Assembly: GCA_029259745.1 (NCBI GenBank)
Contig: JAJDEO010000033.1
Location: forward strand, 1-62,765
Direction of reading: 5' to 3'
Origin: Planctomycetota bacterium
GTDB taxonomy: Bacteria > Planctomycetota > B15-G4
DNA: 62,765 nt
This document shows positions 16,348 through 25,032 of the stretch, in pieces. Each line of letters begins with the position of its first letter. Position 1 is the first letter of the stretch. The notes below the pieces were generated by a model. The model saw only the letters and a program-made list of their open reading frames with translations, was not told where the DNA came from and ran no database searches. A program made the translations under genes and the position numbers.

Positions 16348-17979
16348 ATGTCGAATGCCGTCACCACGGTTCCCGTTCCGACGAACGAGCCGATCCTCAT
16401 GTACGCCCCGGGCTCGCCCGAGAAGGCGAGCCTGAAAGCGGCGTTGTCCGACCTCCAAAGCGGCCAGATGGACATCCCGGCCTTCGTCGGCGGGCGCGAG
16501 GTGCGCACCGGTGACACCTTCGAGGCCGTCCAGCCCCACGCCCACGCCAAGGTCCTGGCAACGGCCCACCAGGCCGGTCCGGCCGAGGTCGAGGCCGCCA
16601 TCGCCGCCGGTCACGCCGTGCGCGGCGACTGGGCCACGATGGACTTCGAAGACCGCGCCTCGATCTTCCTCAAGGCCGCCGATCTGCTGGCCGGCCCGTG
16701 GCGCGCGCGCATCAACGCCTCGACGATGCTCGGCCAGAGCAAGACGGCCTTCCAAGCCGAGATCGACGCTGCCTGCGAGCTCATCGACTTCTTCAAGTTC
16801 AACGTCGCCTATGCGCGCCAGATCCTCGAGCTGCAGCCCGAGTCGGCGCCGGGGATGTGGAACCGCGTCGAGTACCGCGACCTCGAGGGCTTCGTGCTCG
16901 CCGTCACGCCGTTCAACTTCACGTCGATCGCGGGCAACCTCCCCACGGCTCCCGCGCTGATGGGGAACATCGCGCTCTGGAAGCCGTCGTCGACGGCCGT
17001 CGTCTCCAACTGGCTGCTCATGGAGCTGCTGCGCGAGGCCGGCCTGCCCGACGGCGTCATCAGCTTCCTGCCCGGTTCGGGTCCCGTCATCGGCGGCGTC
17101 ACCCTGCCGCATCCCGACCTCTCGGGCATCCACTTCACGGGTTCGACCCGCACGTTCCAGACGATGTGGCGCACCGTCGGCGAGAACATCGCCAACTACA
17201 AGAGCTACCCGCGCATCGTCGGCGAGACGGGCGGCAAGGACTTTGTCTTCGCCCACCCGTCGGCCGATCGCGCCGCTGTTGCGAACGCGCTCGTGCGCGG
17301 CGCCTTCGAGTACCAAGGCCAGAAGTGTTCGGCCGCGAGTCGCGCCTACATCCCGCGCTCGATGTGGAACGACGTGCGCGACGGAGTGAACGAGCGCCTC
17401 GACTCGATCACGATGGGCGATCCCAACGACTTCACGCACTTCATGTCGGCCGTGATCGACGCCAAGTCGTTCGCGACGTGCAAGCGCTACATCGACCAGG
17501 CCAAGGAGCTCTCGTCGTGCACGATCGTCCACGGCGGTGAGTACGACGACAGCGTGGGCTACTTCGTGCAGCCGACCGTCATCGAGACGACCGACCCGAA
17601 GGCGCCGAGCATGTGCGAGGAGATCTTCGGGCCGATCCTGTCGATCTACGTCTACGACGACGATGCGCTCGACGACACACTCACACTCTGCGACGAGACC
17701 TCTCCCTACGCACTCACGGGCGCGATCTTCAGCCAGGACCGCATGGCCGTGCAGTCGATGGCGAAGCGCCTGCGTCACGCGGCGGGCAACTTCTACGTCA
17801 ACGACAAGCCCACAGGCGCGGTTGTCGGCCAGCAGCCCTTCGGCGGCTCGCGCGCGTCGGGCACCAACGACAAGGCCGGTTCGCTGCTGAACCTGCTGCG
17901 CTGGACGTCCGTGCGCACGATCAAGGAGACGTTCGTCCCGCCGACGCAGCCTGGCTACCCGCACATGGGCGAGTCGTGA
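16348..17979 (+). CDS. pruA: Delta-1-pyrroline-5-carboxylate (glutamate semialdehyde) dehydrogenase
   Basis: The enzyme oxidises L-glutamate gamma-semialdehyde to glutamate with NAD+, the second step of proline catabolism. At 543 residues it matches the single-domain ALDH4-type enzyme rather than the long PutA fusion. Visible motifs are VTPFNFTSIAGNLP, IHFTGSTRTFQTMW, GETGGKDFVF (general base Glu), YQGQKCSAASRAYIP (catalytic Cys) and EEIFGPILSIYVYDD. The ATG at 16348 begins the family-like N-terminus; the long upstream frame is not protein-like. No proline dehydrogenase gene is adjacent. The next gene begins at or just after its stop. Confidence 0.92.
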   Translation: MSNAVTTVPVPTNEPILMYAPGSPEKASLKAALSDLQSGQMDIPAFVGGREVRTGDTFEAVQPHAHAKVLATAHQAGPAEVEAAIAAGHAVRGDWATMDFEDRASIFLKAADLLAGPWRARINASTMLGQSKTAFQAEIDAACELIDFFKFNVAYARQILELQPESAPGMWNRVEYRDLEGFVLAVTPFNFTSIAGNLPTAPALMGNIALWKPSSTAVVSNWLLMELLREAGLPDGVISFLPGSGPVIGGVTLPHPDLSGIHFTGSTRTFQTMWRTVGENIANYKSYPRIVGETGGKDFVFAHPSADRAAVANALVRGAFEYQGQKCSAASRAYIPRSMWNDVRDGVNERLDSITMGDPNDFTHFMSAVIDAKSFATCKRYIDQAKELSSCTIVHGGEYDDSVGYFVQPTVIETTDPKAPSMCEEIFGPILSIYVYDDDALDDTLTLCDETSPYALTGAIFSQDRMAVQSMAKRLRHAAGNFYVNDKPTGAVVGQQPFGGSRASGTNDKAGSLLNLLRWTSVRTIKETFVPPTQPGYPHMGES

Positions 17980-17984
17980 GCGCG

Positions 17985-19361
17985 ATGTCTACTCGCACAA
18001 ACGCCCGAGCTCTTGGCGCCGGGCTCGTGCTGTCGCTGCTCGCGGCATGCACCGTCCTCACGCCCGCCGGTGAGGATCCGTTCCGACGCGCCGAACCGCG
18101 CTCGCGCGCCCAGACAACCGTCGAAACCGCGAAGAGCGCGGCGCCCGACGGCAAGGTCGACCCGTTCACGCTCCTGCGCACCAAGGCCGACGAGATCCGT
18201 GCCGACCGCGCTGCGCGTGAGCGCGCCGAACGCGATCGCGTCGCGCGCGAGTTGGAGCTCCCGCGCCTGATCATCGATGCACCCGTCGCCGCCGCGGATA
18301 CGTCCTCCGAGTCAGCAGCAAGTGCGCCAGTCGGGGCCGAAGCCGAGGCCGCAGCGCTCAACGACTCGTCCGCGGGCCTCGAGATCACCACGACGGCCGT
18401 CGCCGCGGCCGCTCCGGTCGAGCAGGCCGCCGCGCAACCCGGCCGCGCGACCGGCAGCCCCGATCCCGCGTCGCCATGGACGCTTCAGCTCACGACCGTC
18501 GTCGGTGGGGGCGACAGCGTGGCACCGGCGACCAATGCGTCCGGCGCTGGCCTGACCCTCTCGACATCCGTCGTCGGCGAGGCTGACGAGGTCATCGAGC
18601 CTGTCGAAGCCGCCGAGCCGGAGCCCGCAGCCGGCACCGCCCTCGTGGCCACGGCGCGCAAGCGCGACGAGCAACCGGCGGCCGGGCACCTCGTCGTCGC
18701 CTGTGATCTCACGAACGAACCGTTCGCGATGCTCGACGAGAATGGGCTCCCCACGGGACGCGACGTCGAGATGGTGGAAACGCTCGCACGTGAGATGGGT
18801 CACGACGTCCTGTGGTATCGCATCCCGTTCGACGAGCTGCTCGACGCCGTCGAGTCGGGCAGCGTCCAAGCCGTTTGCGCGACGATGGGCGTCACGCCCG
18901 AGCGCGCGCGGCGGGTCGCCTTCACGCGCCCCTACTTCGAAACCGAGATCCTCGCCGTCGTGCGCGCCGGCGCCGGGGAACCGAAGCAACTCCGCGACCT
19001 CGCCGGGCTCAAGGTCTCGGCTGGCATCGGAACGACGTCGCAGGCAGCCCTCGAGCGGCGCGCTCCCGACGCCGTTGCAGTTCTCGAGAACAAGGACGGC
19101 ATGGCCGCCGACGAGCGCCTGCTGTCGGGCGAGATCGACGCCGCCGTCATGGACGGCCCCGACGCCCGCGACCTCGTCAAGCTGTCGCGCGGTCGCCTCG
19201 CACTCATCCCGCAGCCCCTCGCCACCGAGTCCTACGCGATCGCGCTCCCGCCCCGCGACCGCAAGGCCCTCGTCGCCTGGAACAAGGCCCTGCAAGCGTT
19301 CGAGGCCAGCGGCGCGATGGCAAAGCTCGACGCGAAGTACGGGCTGGTGCAGCGCAAGTGA
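17985..19361 (+). CDS. Orphan substrate-binding lipoprotein (SBP family 3) with long Ala/Pro-rich linker
   Basis: The protein has 458 residues. A lipoprotein signal ends in LSLLAAC. Residues ~25-235 form a charged helical, then Ala/Glu/Pro-rich spacer. The C-terminal ~225 residues are a type II periplasmic binding domain (LVVACDLTNEPFAMLDENGL, ARRVAFTRPYFETEILAVV, GIGTTSQAALERRAPDA, KALVAWNKALQAFEASG) of the SBP_bac_3 family that binds amino acids or similar ligands. No ABC permease or ATPase is adjacent, so it may be a tethered sensor or a shared binding protein. GTG 17976, overlapping the pruA stop as GTGA, is an alternative start that would add three residues and fits the coupling habit of this chromosome. 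Confidence 0.82.
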   Translation: MSTRTNARALGAGLVLSLLAACTVLTPAGEDPFRRAEPRSRAQTTVETAKSAAPDGKVDPFTLLRTKADEIRADRAARERAERDRVARELELPRLIIDAPVAAADTSSESAASAPVGAEAEAAALNDSSAGLEITTTAVAAAAPVEQAAAQPGRATGSPDPASPWTLQLTTVVGGGDSVAPATNASGAGLTLSTSVVGEADEVIEPVEAAEPEPAAGTALVATARKRDEQPAAGHLVVACDLTNEPFAMLDENGLPTGRDVEMVETLAREMGHDVLWYRIPFDELLDAVESGSVQAVCATMGVTPERARRVAFTRPYFETEILAVVRAGAGEPKQLRDLAGLKVSAGIGTTSQAALERRAPDAVAVLENKDGMAADERLLSGEIDAAVMDGPDARDLVKLSRGRLALIPQPLATESYAIALPPRDRKALVAWNKALQAFEASGAMAKLDAKYGLVQRK

Positions 19362-19660
19362 CGATCATCCGCGACAACGTCCAGGCTCTGGTGTGTGTCC
19401 GCCTGACGGTCCCGCTCGAGAACCCCGAAGGCGGGCCACCAGCCGTGGGTTACTACCGCTGGTTTTGGGCGACGAGCTCACCCGAGGAGCTCCGCGCTCT
19501 CATCGAGGACGAAGTCACCGACGGCGAGGTCGACTGGGACGCCACCGAGGTCAACAGGGCCGATGTCGACGGACTCGACCCCGACGTCGTCGTCCCCGAA
19601 CCGCATGAACTCGCGATCTGGCATCGTTCGGGCTGCGCCTTCTTCGCCCTCGAGGAGTGA
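19358..19660 (+). CDS. Small acidic hypothetical protein
   Basis: The 100-residue protein starts at a GTG that overlaps the previous stop as GTGA, so it should be translationally coupled to the binding lipoprotein. It is strongly acidic (DEVTDGEVDWDATEVNRADV) with an N-terminal strand-rich part (LVCVRLTVPLENPEGG) and no signal peptide. No family is recognised. The overlap and normal codon use support a real gene. Confidence 0.7.
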   Translation: MTIIRDNVQALVCVRLTVPLENPEGGPPAVGYYRWFWATSSPEELRALIEDEVTDGEVDWDATEVNRADVDGLDPDVVVPEPHELAIWHRSGCAFFALEE

Positions 19661-19667
19661 GCCACCC

Positions 19668-20282
19668 TCACCCCGGCGTCGCGTCAGCGGCGGCCCACAT
19701 GTGCAGGGCGAGGTAGCTGCGGTGTGGGGCGAAGCGCGCGGCCGTGAGCGCGGTCTTGCGGCGCTTTGACGTCAACCGTGCGAGCGTGCCGCGCGCGCTG
19801 ACGTCGCCGTCGGGCCAGATGTCGGGGTCGAGGAAGTAGAACATCCCGAGCATGTCGGCCGTCCAGGGTCCGACGCCGCGCAGGCGCAGCAGACGCGCGG
19901 AGCGCTCGGCATGGTCGAGGCGCGCGAGAGTGCGCTCGTCGAGCTCCCCGTCGAGTGCCGCGCGGCCGATCGCCTGGACAGCGGCGGTCTTCGCGCCCGA
20001 GAGTCCGCAGGCGCGCAGAGTCTCGGTGCGCACCGTGCTGAAGAACGTGGCGAGTTCTTGCCCGTCGGCAGCAGCGAGCACACGCCCCCAGATCGTCGAA
20101 GCGGCTTTTACCGACAGTTGCTGCCCGGCGACCGCACGCGTCAGCGCGTCACAGACCGTGTCCGTGCGTGACCGCCGCAACCTCTGCGGACCGTTCGCCG
20201 AGATCGCGGCGACGAGCGGTGCGCCGAAGATCTCGGCGGTGGCGAGCAGCTCGGCATGGATTCGTTGCGTGAGAGATGTCAC
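19668..20282 (-). CDS. DNA-3-methyladenine glycosylase II (AlkA-type, HhH-GPD)
   Basis: The 204-residue enzyme of base excision repair removes alkylated purines. The HhH-GPD core is clear: ALTRAVAGQQLSVKAASTIW, LSGAKTAAVQAIGRAAL, and the helix-hairpin-helix LLRLRGVGPWTADMLGMFY followed by WPDGDVSARGTLARL with the catalytic Asp. It lacks the N-terminal AlkA extension, as in the short bacterial and yeast MAG-like forms. It is cytoplasmic or nucleoid-associated. It is convergent with the small acidic gene, separated by only 7 bp. Confidence 0.9.
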   Translation of the reverse strand: MTSLTQRIHAELLATAEIFGAPLVAAISANGPQRLRRSRTDTVCDALTRAVAGQQLSVKAASTIWGRVLAAADGQELATFFSTVRTETLRACGLSGAKTAAVQAIGRAALDGELDERTLARLDHAERSARLLRLRGVGPWTADMLGMFYFLDPDIWPDGDVSARGTLARLTSKRRKTALTAARFAPHRSYLALHMWAAADATPG

Positions 20283-20346
20283 GACGGCTCCGTGGACGGA
20301 ACATTGAGCGGCGAGGGACGAAGCGCCCGATCATCCAGAACATGTG

Positions 20347-20655
20347 TCACGTGCGACGCCGCGTCCCGTCAAGCTTCATGTCCGCCGCCTCGAAGTCCAC
20401 CGCGCGAACCGGAGTCATCCCGTGCCGCACGCCCCGCCCGCCCAGCCAGTCCATGTCCTCGTCGTCGCCCGCCTCGTGTGGCTCGCCGACGCGCCTCGGA
20501 GAAGGGCTCGAGCTGGCGTGGCGAGTGCCGACGTGCGAAACACGAGCGCGCGGCCTCGTGACCGCGCGGCCAGAGAACGCCGGCGCCTTGCGCTCATGCT
20601 CTCGGAGCTTGTGCGTCGCGTCGGTGCAGTGGAGCGGCGAGGCCGCGCCGCGTCA
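20347..20655 (-). other. Open, coding-like stretch without a clear start, in frame with the upstream GT2 gene
   Basis: After the TGA of the GT2 gene (20655-20653) the same reading frame stays open for about 100 codons to a TGA at 20347. Codon third positions are strongly GC-biased, as in real genes here, and the predicted peptide looks protein-like in its second half (RRVGEPHEAGDDEDMDWLGG, GMTPVRAVDFEAADMKLDG). The only ATG is near the end and would give 35 residues. It could be a decayed gene, a lost C-terminal domain of the GT2 gene, or a stop-codon readthrough extension. No family is recognised. Confidence 0.35.
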
Positions 20656-21414
20656 CGCCGTCGCAGCGCGATCGGCGGACGTGAGGTCACGATGACGACG
20701 GCGCACCTCGAACGCGCGCCGAGCGGCCTCGAGCTGGATGCGCACATCCATCTTCGACGTCCCGGCCGTGCGGTCGGGGAAGTGGATCGGCGTCTCGACG
20801 ATCTTGTAGCCGAGCCGCTGAGCGACGTAGGCCATCTCGACCTGGAAGATGTAGCCGTTCGATTGGATGCGCTTCGGGAGATCCATGCCCATGAGGGTCT
20901 CGCGCTTCCAGAGGCGGAAGCCGCCCGTCGCGTCGGCGAGGTCCATGCCGAGGATGACGCGCAGGTAGACGCTGTTCGCGAACCAGCTCAGCAGCTTGCG
21001 CCACCAGGCCCAGGTCTCGTCCACCGAGCCGCCGGGCGCGAAGCGCGACGACAGCACCATGTCGGCCCCGCGCTCCTCCATCAGCGCCACCATGCCGGGG
21101 ACGTACTTCGGCTGGTGCGAGAAGTCGCAGTCCATCTGGAGAATGCGCTCGGCCCCCTCCTCGATCGCCCGGGCGAAACCCGCCAGGTAGGCCTTGCCAA
21201 GCCCCTCCTTGCCCGCCCGATGGAGCACCGAGACACGCCCGCCGGAGCTGGCCGCGAGGTCGTCGGCCAGCTTGCCCGTGCCGTCGGGCGAGTTGTCGTC
21301 GACGACGAGCACGGAGAGGTCGGCCCCCGGGACGTCGAGCCCCAGCAGAGCCTCGATCATCGCGGGAAGGTTCTCCTTCTCGTTGTACGTGGGCAGGACG
21401 ACGGTCAGGCGCAT
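20653..21414 (-). CDS. GT2 glycosyltransferase, polyprenol-monophosphomannose synthase-like
   Basis: The 253-residue enzyme resembles dolichol/polyprenol-phosphate mannosyltransferase (DPM1/Ppm1 type), which transfers a hexose from a nucleotide sugar to a lipid phosphate on the cytoplasmic face. Motifs: LTVVLPTYNEKENLPAMI, VLVVDDNSPDGTGKLAD, ILQMDCDFSHQPKYVPGM (DxD), VLSSRFAPGG, and DATGGFRLWKRETL with the acceptor-side acids. No C-terminal membrane anchor is present. The ATG at 21414 begins the conserved first strand. A related GT2 lies at 24289. The frame continues beyond the stop (see the separate entry). Confidence 0.9.
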   Translation of the reverse strand: MRLTVVLPTYNEKENLPAMIEALLGLDVPGADLSVLVVDDNSPDGTGKLADDLAASSGGRVSVLHRAGKEGLGKAYLAGFARAIEEGAERILQMDCDFSHQPKYVPGMVALMEERGADMVLSSRFAPGGSVDETWAWWRKLLSWFANSVYLRVILGMDLADATGGFRLWKRETLMGMDLPKRIQSNGYIFQVEMAYVAQRLGYKIVETPIHFPDRTAGTSKMDVRIQLEAARRAFEVRRRHRDLTSADRAATA

Positions 21415-21765
21415 GGCGAGAGGGTCGCAGGAGCGTGCGGACACGAACGAGGAGACATCGAGGAAACCCGAGACGACGTGAGCCACCCGCCGAGCCGTTT
21501 GACTTTTGCCACGACCGGGGAAGACTCCACGCCGACGCGTTACTCTATCGGCTCCTCACGGGTGAGGCCATGTCGACGTGCCCGGGGCCGACCAGACCGA
21601 GGGATCAGTCGTTCCGCTCATGGCGTCGTGCTCTGAGCACCGACAGGGGTCTTGCAGCGAGTCTGGCGGAGTCAGGCGCCCCCGGCGGGTCATCGTGAGA
21701 AGTTGGCATCGTGTGAAGTTCGGGCGAGCATCGTCGCCCTCCGTCCGTGATCGAGGAGTCCCACC
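21415..21765. other. Divergent intergenic region between the GT2 and GT-C genes
   Basis: About 350 bp between two divergent starts, so it should hold promoters for both the minus-strand GT2 gene and the plus-strand glycan operon. A small palindrome CTCACGGGTGAG is seen near 21555. A TTGACTTTT element near 21500 resembles a -35 box, but no convincing -10 partner is found. GAGGAG at ~21752 is the ribosome-binding site of the next gene. Confidence 0.4.
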
Positions 21766-23157
21766 GTGAGAGCTGCCGGCGTCTTCCTCCTTGGCGTTGC
21801 GCTGATCGCTGGCTTCACGATGCTCGTCGTCTCCACGCACGAATGGGGCCTCGGGACACGGCCGTGGCTCGAGGGCACGACACGCGTCCGCTGGCAACAC
21901 CTGGTCGAGGACATCCACGACCGGGGTGTCTACCAGCAGCGCGGGCGCTGGCTCCCCGCCGGTGTCGCGCCGTACATCGGCGAGCACTCCGAGTACCCGC
22001 AGATCGCCACGTGGATGGTGGCCGTCCCGTACCTCTTCATCGACCACCACGTCCCCGCCGGGGGCTACGACCAGACGCGCGACGCCAAGGGCAAGCGCAC
22101 GATCACGAAGGCCGAGCAGGAACACCTCGCAGCAGACCGCGAGGCCTACTTCGACACCTTCCACGTCGCGATGGGCGTCTGCGCCGTCGCGCTGCTCGCG
22201 ATCCTGCTGGCGTTGCTGCGAACAGTGGGCGCCGCGCCGGGCTGGGCGCTGCTGATGTTCCTGCCCGGCTCGCTCTACTTCACGTTCAACCGCTATGACG
22301 TCGTGCCGGCCGCCATGGTGGCCCTCGCACTGCTGTTCCAGCTGCGTCACCACGCCAAGACGGCCGCCTTCGTGCTCGCGATCGCCGCGATGACGAAGTG
22401 GTATCCGATCCTGCTGCTGCCGATGTTCGCCTCTTACTCGGTGCGCCGGGCGATGCGCGGCGGCGCCACCTTCGGGGCGGCCTTGAAGAGCGGGATGGTC
22501 GTCCCGGGCCTCGTCGCGGGGTTCACATGCGCGGCCATCCTCGCGGTGACCTGGTTCTGGGACGGCGGCGGCCTCGATGCCGTCAAGTACGTCTACACGC
22601 TGCACGCGGGGCGCAACCCGAACCCGTCATCGCTCGTCTCGGCCCTGACGGCACCCCACCGCTGGGGCTGGCTGACGAACGACGACCGCTCGTGGCTCGG
22701 CCTGGCCATCGCGGCGCTCCAGTTCGGCCCGGCCGTCGTCTTGGCGCTCTTTCCCGTGCGTTCGCGCCACGCGATGCTTTGGGGATGCCTGACGGTCGTG
22801 ATCGGCTTCGTTACGTTCTCGAAGGTCTTCTCGCCGCAGTGGATCGTCTGGATCACACCGATCGCGATCCTGCTCGTCGCGCGCTCGAAAGTCCTGCTCG
22901 CCCTGCTCGTGTCGCTCGAGGTGCTGATCTACGTCCAGATGCCCGTGATGTACTACGCAGGGCCGGCCGAGGTCGACGGCGCTCCGGCGCTGATGCAGCC
23001 GCTCGAGGGCTTCTGGGCCGTCTGCGATGCCCGGATTGCGGTGCTCGTCTCAGTCTGGGCGTGGAGTTTGGTGATGTTCCTGCGTACCGTTTTCGCGAGG
23101 ACCGCTGTCGACCCGCATGATGCGGAACCGACCGCGGCCATCCCGTCGCCCTCGTGA
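21766..23157 (+). CDS. GT-C fold membrane glycosyltransferase (GT87-like, DUF2029)
   Basis: The protein has 463 residues from a GTG with GAGGAG 8 bases upstream. It has about ten hydrophobic helices. TM1 (VFLLGVALIAGFTMLVVS) is followed by a large outside loop with the acidic EHSEYPQIA; then VALLAILLALLRTVG, FNRYDVVPAAMVALALLFQL, MTKWYPILLLPMFAS and FSKVFSPQWIVWITPIAILL follow. The FNRYDxxPA and KxYP/PQW motifs are typical of GT87/DUF2029 polyprenol-phosphate-mannose-using enzymes. It is first in a five-gene operon with GT9, GT2 and two sulfatase-fold proteins. A likely job is adding a sugar from a lipid-phosphate donor to an extracytoplasmic glycan. Confidence 0.85.
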   Translation: MRAAGVFLLGVALIAGFTMLVVSTHEWGLGTRPWLEGTTRVRWQHLVEDIHDRGVYQQRGRWLPAGVAPYIGEHSEYPQIATWMVAVPYLFIDHHVPAGGYDQTRDAKGKRTITKAEQEHLAADREAYFDTFHVAMGVCAVALLAILLALLRTVGAAPGWALLMFLPGSLYFTFNRYDVVPAAMVALALLFQLRHHAKTAAFVLAIAAMTKWYPILLLPMFASYSVRRAMRGGATFGAALKSGMVVPGLVAGFTCAAILAVTWFWDGGGLDAVKYVYTLHAGRNPNPSSLVSALTAPHRWGWLTNDDRSWLGLAIAALQFGPAVVLALFPVRSRHAMLWGCLTVVIGFVTFSKVFSPQWIVWITPIAILLVARSKVLLALLVSLEVLIYVQMPVMYYAGPAEVDGAPALMQPLEGFWAVCDARIAVLVSVWAWSLVMFLRTVFARTAVDPHDAEPTAAIPSPS

Positions 23158-23164
23158 TGCCTTC

Positions 23165-24292
23165 ATGGACTCGCTGAAGACCGACTGCCGCCACTTCCAC
23201 TCCGATCGACCGTGCGCTCCTCACAAGGCGCACGGCGTCGTGTGTGCAACGTGCACCGAGCACTACGACCCGGTCGCGACGCGCATCTTGATCGTGAAGC
23301 TTGCGGCCATCGGCGACGTCCTGCGCACGACATCGTTCCTGCCCGCGATCCACCGACGCTGGCCGAAAGCGCATATCACGTGGGTCACGTCGCCGGCCGC
23401 CGCGCCGATGTTCGCGGCCAACCCGCTCGTCGACCGGGTGATCAGCTTCCACGGTCACATGCCCGTCGAGATCGTCGCCGAACGCTTCGACGTGATCCTC
23501 AATCCCGACGCGGCCGCCGACGCCTGCGCGATCGCTCACAGCGCCCGCGGGCTCTCGCGCGTGGGCTTCGACCTCGACGAACGCACCGGCTTGGCCTCGC
23601 CGCTGTCCGACGCGGCGTCGGCATGGTTCGAGATGGGCGTCCGCGACGACCTGAAGAAGGCCAACCGGCGCACGTACCAGTCGCTCGTCGCCGAGGTCCT
23701 CGGGCTCGACTACCAGCGCGAACGCCCGTCGCTCGAACTCGATGACGCCGGCACCGAACGCTCGCGTGCTCTGCGCGCCGAGCACGGCGGCCGCGGACGC
23801 ATCATCGGCCTCAACACCGGGGCCGGCGGGCGCTGGACGTACAAGAAGTGGACCGAAGCCGGGTACACGGGGCTGATCGAACGCCTCGTCGCTGCCGGCG
23901 ACACCGTCTTCTTGCTTGGCGGCCCCGAGGAGGTCGAGCGCAACGCCGAGTTGGCGGCGCGCGGTGGCTCGGCCGTCATCGACACGGGCTGCCACAACAC
24001 GCTGCTCGAGTTCGGGGGCATCGTCGACGCGTGTGATGCCGTCGTCACGGGTGACACGCTCGCTATGCACGTCGCGCTCGCACGCAACAAGCCCACGATC
24101 GTCCTGTTTGGTCCGACATCGCTGCACGAGATCGACGTCTTCGACAAGGGCGAGCGCATCGCCCCCGAGGAGATGTCGTGCCTCTGCTGTTACCTCAGCA
24201 ACTGCGACGTCCGCCCGACCTGCATGGACAACATCTCCGTCGACCGCGTCGAAGCGGCCGTCATGCGCGCGCTGGAGGTCGCGCCTTCGTGA
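23165..24292 (+). CDS. GT9 glycosyltransferase (heptosyltransferase-like) with Cys-rich N-terminus
   Basis: The 375-residue protein starts 7 bp after the GT-C gene. Residues ~5-32 hold a Cys/His cluster (CRHFHSDRPCAPHK, VVCATC) that may bind zinc. The GT9 domain follows: RILIVKLAAIGDVLRTTSFL (residues ~40-60), GRIIGLNTGAGGRW, and TVFLLGGPEEVERNAEL in the donor domain, then VVTGDTLAMHVALARNKPTI and VLFGPTSLHEID. A second Cys group (SCLCCYLSNCDVRPTC) stands near the C-terminus. GT9 enzymes transfer heptose or related sugars to lipopolysaccharide-type acceptors in the cytoplasm. The ends are coupled: its TGA overlaps the next GTG. Confidence 0.9.
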   Translation: MDSLKTDCRHFHSDRPCAPHKAHGVVCATCTEHYDPVATRILIVKLAAIGDVLRTTSFLPAIHRRWPKAHITWVTSPAAAPMFAANPLVDRVISFHGHMPVEIVAERFDVILNPDAAADACAIAHSARGLSRVGFDLDERTGLASPLSDAASAWFEMGVRDDLKKANRRTYQSLVAEVLGLDYQRERPSLELDDAGTERSRALRAEHGGRGRIIGLNTGAGGRWTYKKWTEAGYTGLIERLVAAGDTVFLLGGPEEVERNAELAARGGSAVIDTGCHNTLLEFGGIVDACDAVVTGDTLAMHVALARNKPTIVLFGPTSLHEIDVFDKGERIAPEEMSCLCCYLSNCDVRPTCMDNISVDRVEAAVMRALEVAPS

Positions 24293-25032
24293 AGATCGTC
24301 GTCACCGTCCCCACGTACAACGAGATCGAGAACATCGAGGCCCTCGTCACCGACATCCTGTCGCGCGACGACCGCATCGAGGTGCTCGTCGCCGACGACA
24401 ACTCACCCGACGGCACATGGGAAGCCGTCGAGAAGATGTCCGCGAGCAACCCGCGCGTGCACCTCCTCCACCGCACCACCGACCGCGGGCGCGGGCGCGC
24501 CGGCGCAGCCGCTTTCGTCTGGGCGCTCGACCATGGCGCCGACTACGCCTTCGAGATGGACGCCGACTTCAGCCATCATCCGCGCTACCTGCCCGCGATG
24601 ATCGTCGCGCTCGAAAACGGCGCCGACGTCGTGCTCGGCAGCCGGCACGTTCCCGGCGGCAAGGACATCGGTCGCTCGCTATGGCGCCAGTGGCTCACGC
24701 GCGCCTCGAACCGCTACGTGCAGGTCGTCCTCGGGCTGCCGGTGGCCGACTGCAACTCGGGTTTCCGCGGCTGGAGCCGTCGCGCACTGCAACTCGTGCG
24801 CGTCCACGACACCTTCTCGCCCGGCCCGGCCATCGTGCACGAGCTGCTCTACAAGGCTCGCACGCGCGATCTCACGATGGCCGAGATCCCGATCGAGTTC
24901 GTCGACCGCGAGCTCGGCACGTCGACCCTGTCGTTCCAGACGCTGATCCGCTCGTACGTCACGATCCTGCGGCTGCGTTTCATGGGACTGGCCGGCACGC
25001 TGTTCAAGCGCCCCGCCGAGCGGCCGTCATGA
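24289..25032 (+). CDS. GT2 polyprenol-phosphate mannosyltransferase-like
   Basis: The 247-residue enzyme starts at a GTG overlapping the GT9 stop (GTGA). Motifs match DPM1-type enzymes: IVVTVPTYNEIENIEALV, VLVADDNSPDGTWEAVE, AFEMDADFSHHPRYLPAM (DxD), VVLGSRHVPGG and VADCNSGFRGWSRRAL. It probably makes a polyprenyl-phosphate hexose that the GT-C enzyme of the same operon could use. It is a paralogue of the GT2 at 20653. There is no C-terminal membrane anchor beyond a moderately hydrophobic tail (TILRLRFMGLAGTLF). Its stop overlaps the start of the sulfatase-fold gene as ATGA. Confidence 0.9.
   Translation: MKIVVTVPTYNEIENIEALVTDILSRDDRIEVLVADDNSPDGTWEAVEKMSASNPRVHLLHRTTDRGRGRAGAAAFVWALDHGADYAFEMDADFSHHPRYLPAMIVALENGADVVLGSRHVPGGKDIGRSLWRQWLTRASNRYVQVVLGLPVADCNSGFRGWSRRALQLVRVHDTFSPGPAIVHELLYKARTRDLTMAEIPIEFVDRELGTSTLSFQTLIRSYVTILRLRFMGLAGTLFKRPAERPS

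Noticed and set aside
16219..17964. Long minus-strand open frame over the P5C dehydrogenase gene
   Set aside because: Antisense artefact of a well-identified ALDH gene; the same applies to the long frames antisense to the RND, GT39-like, hutH, hisS, ABC-F and sulfatase-fold genes.
17985..19361. Binding lipoprotein as part of a local ABC importer
   Set aside because: No permease or ATPase gene is adjacent; the ABC gene at 55431 is a soluble ABC-F translation factor.
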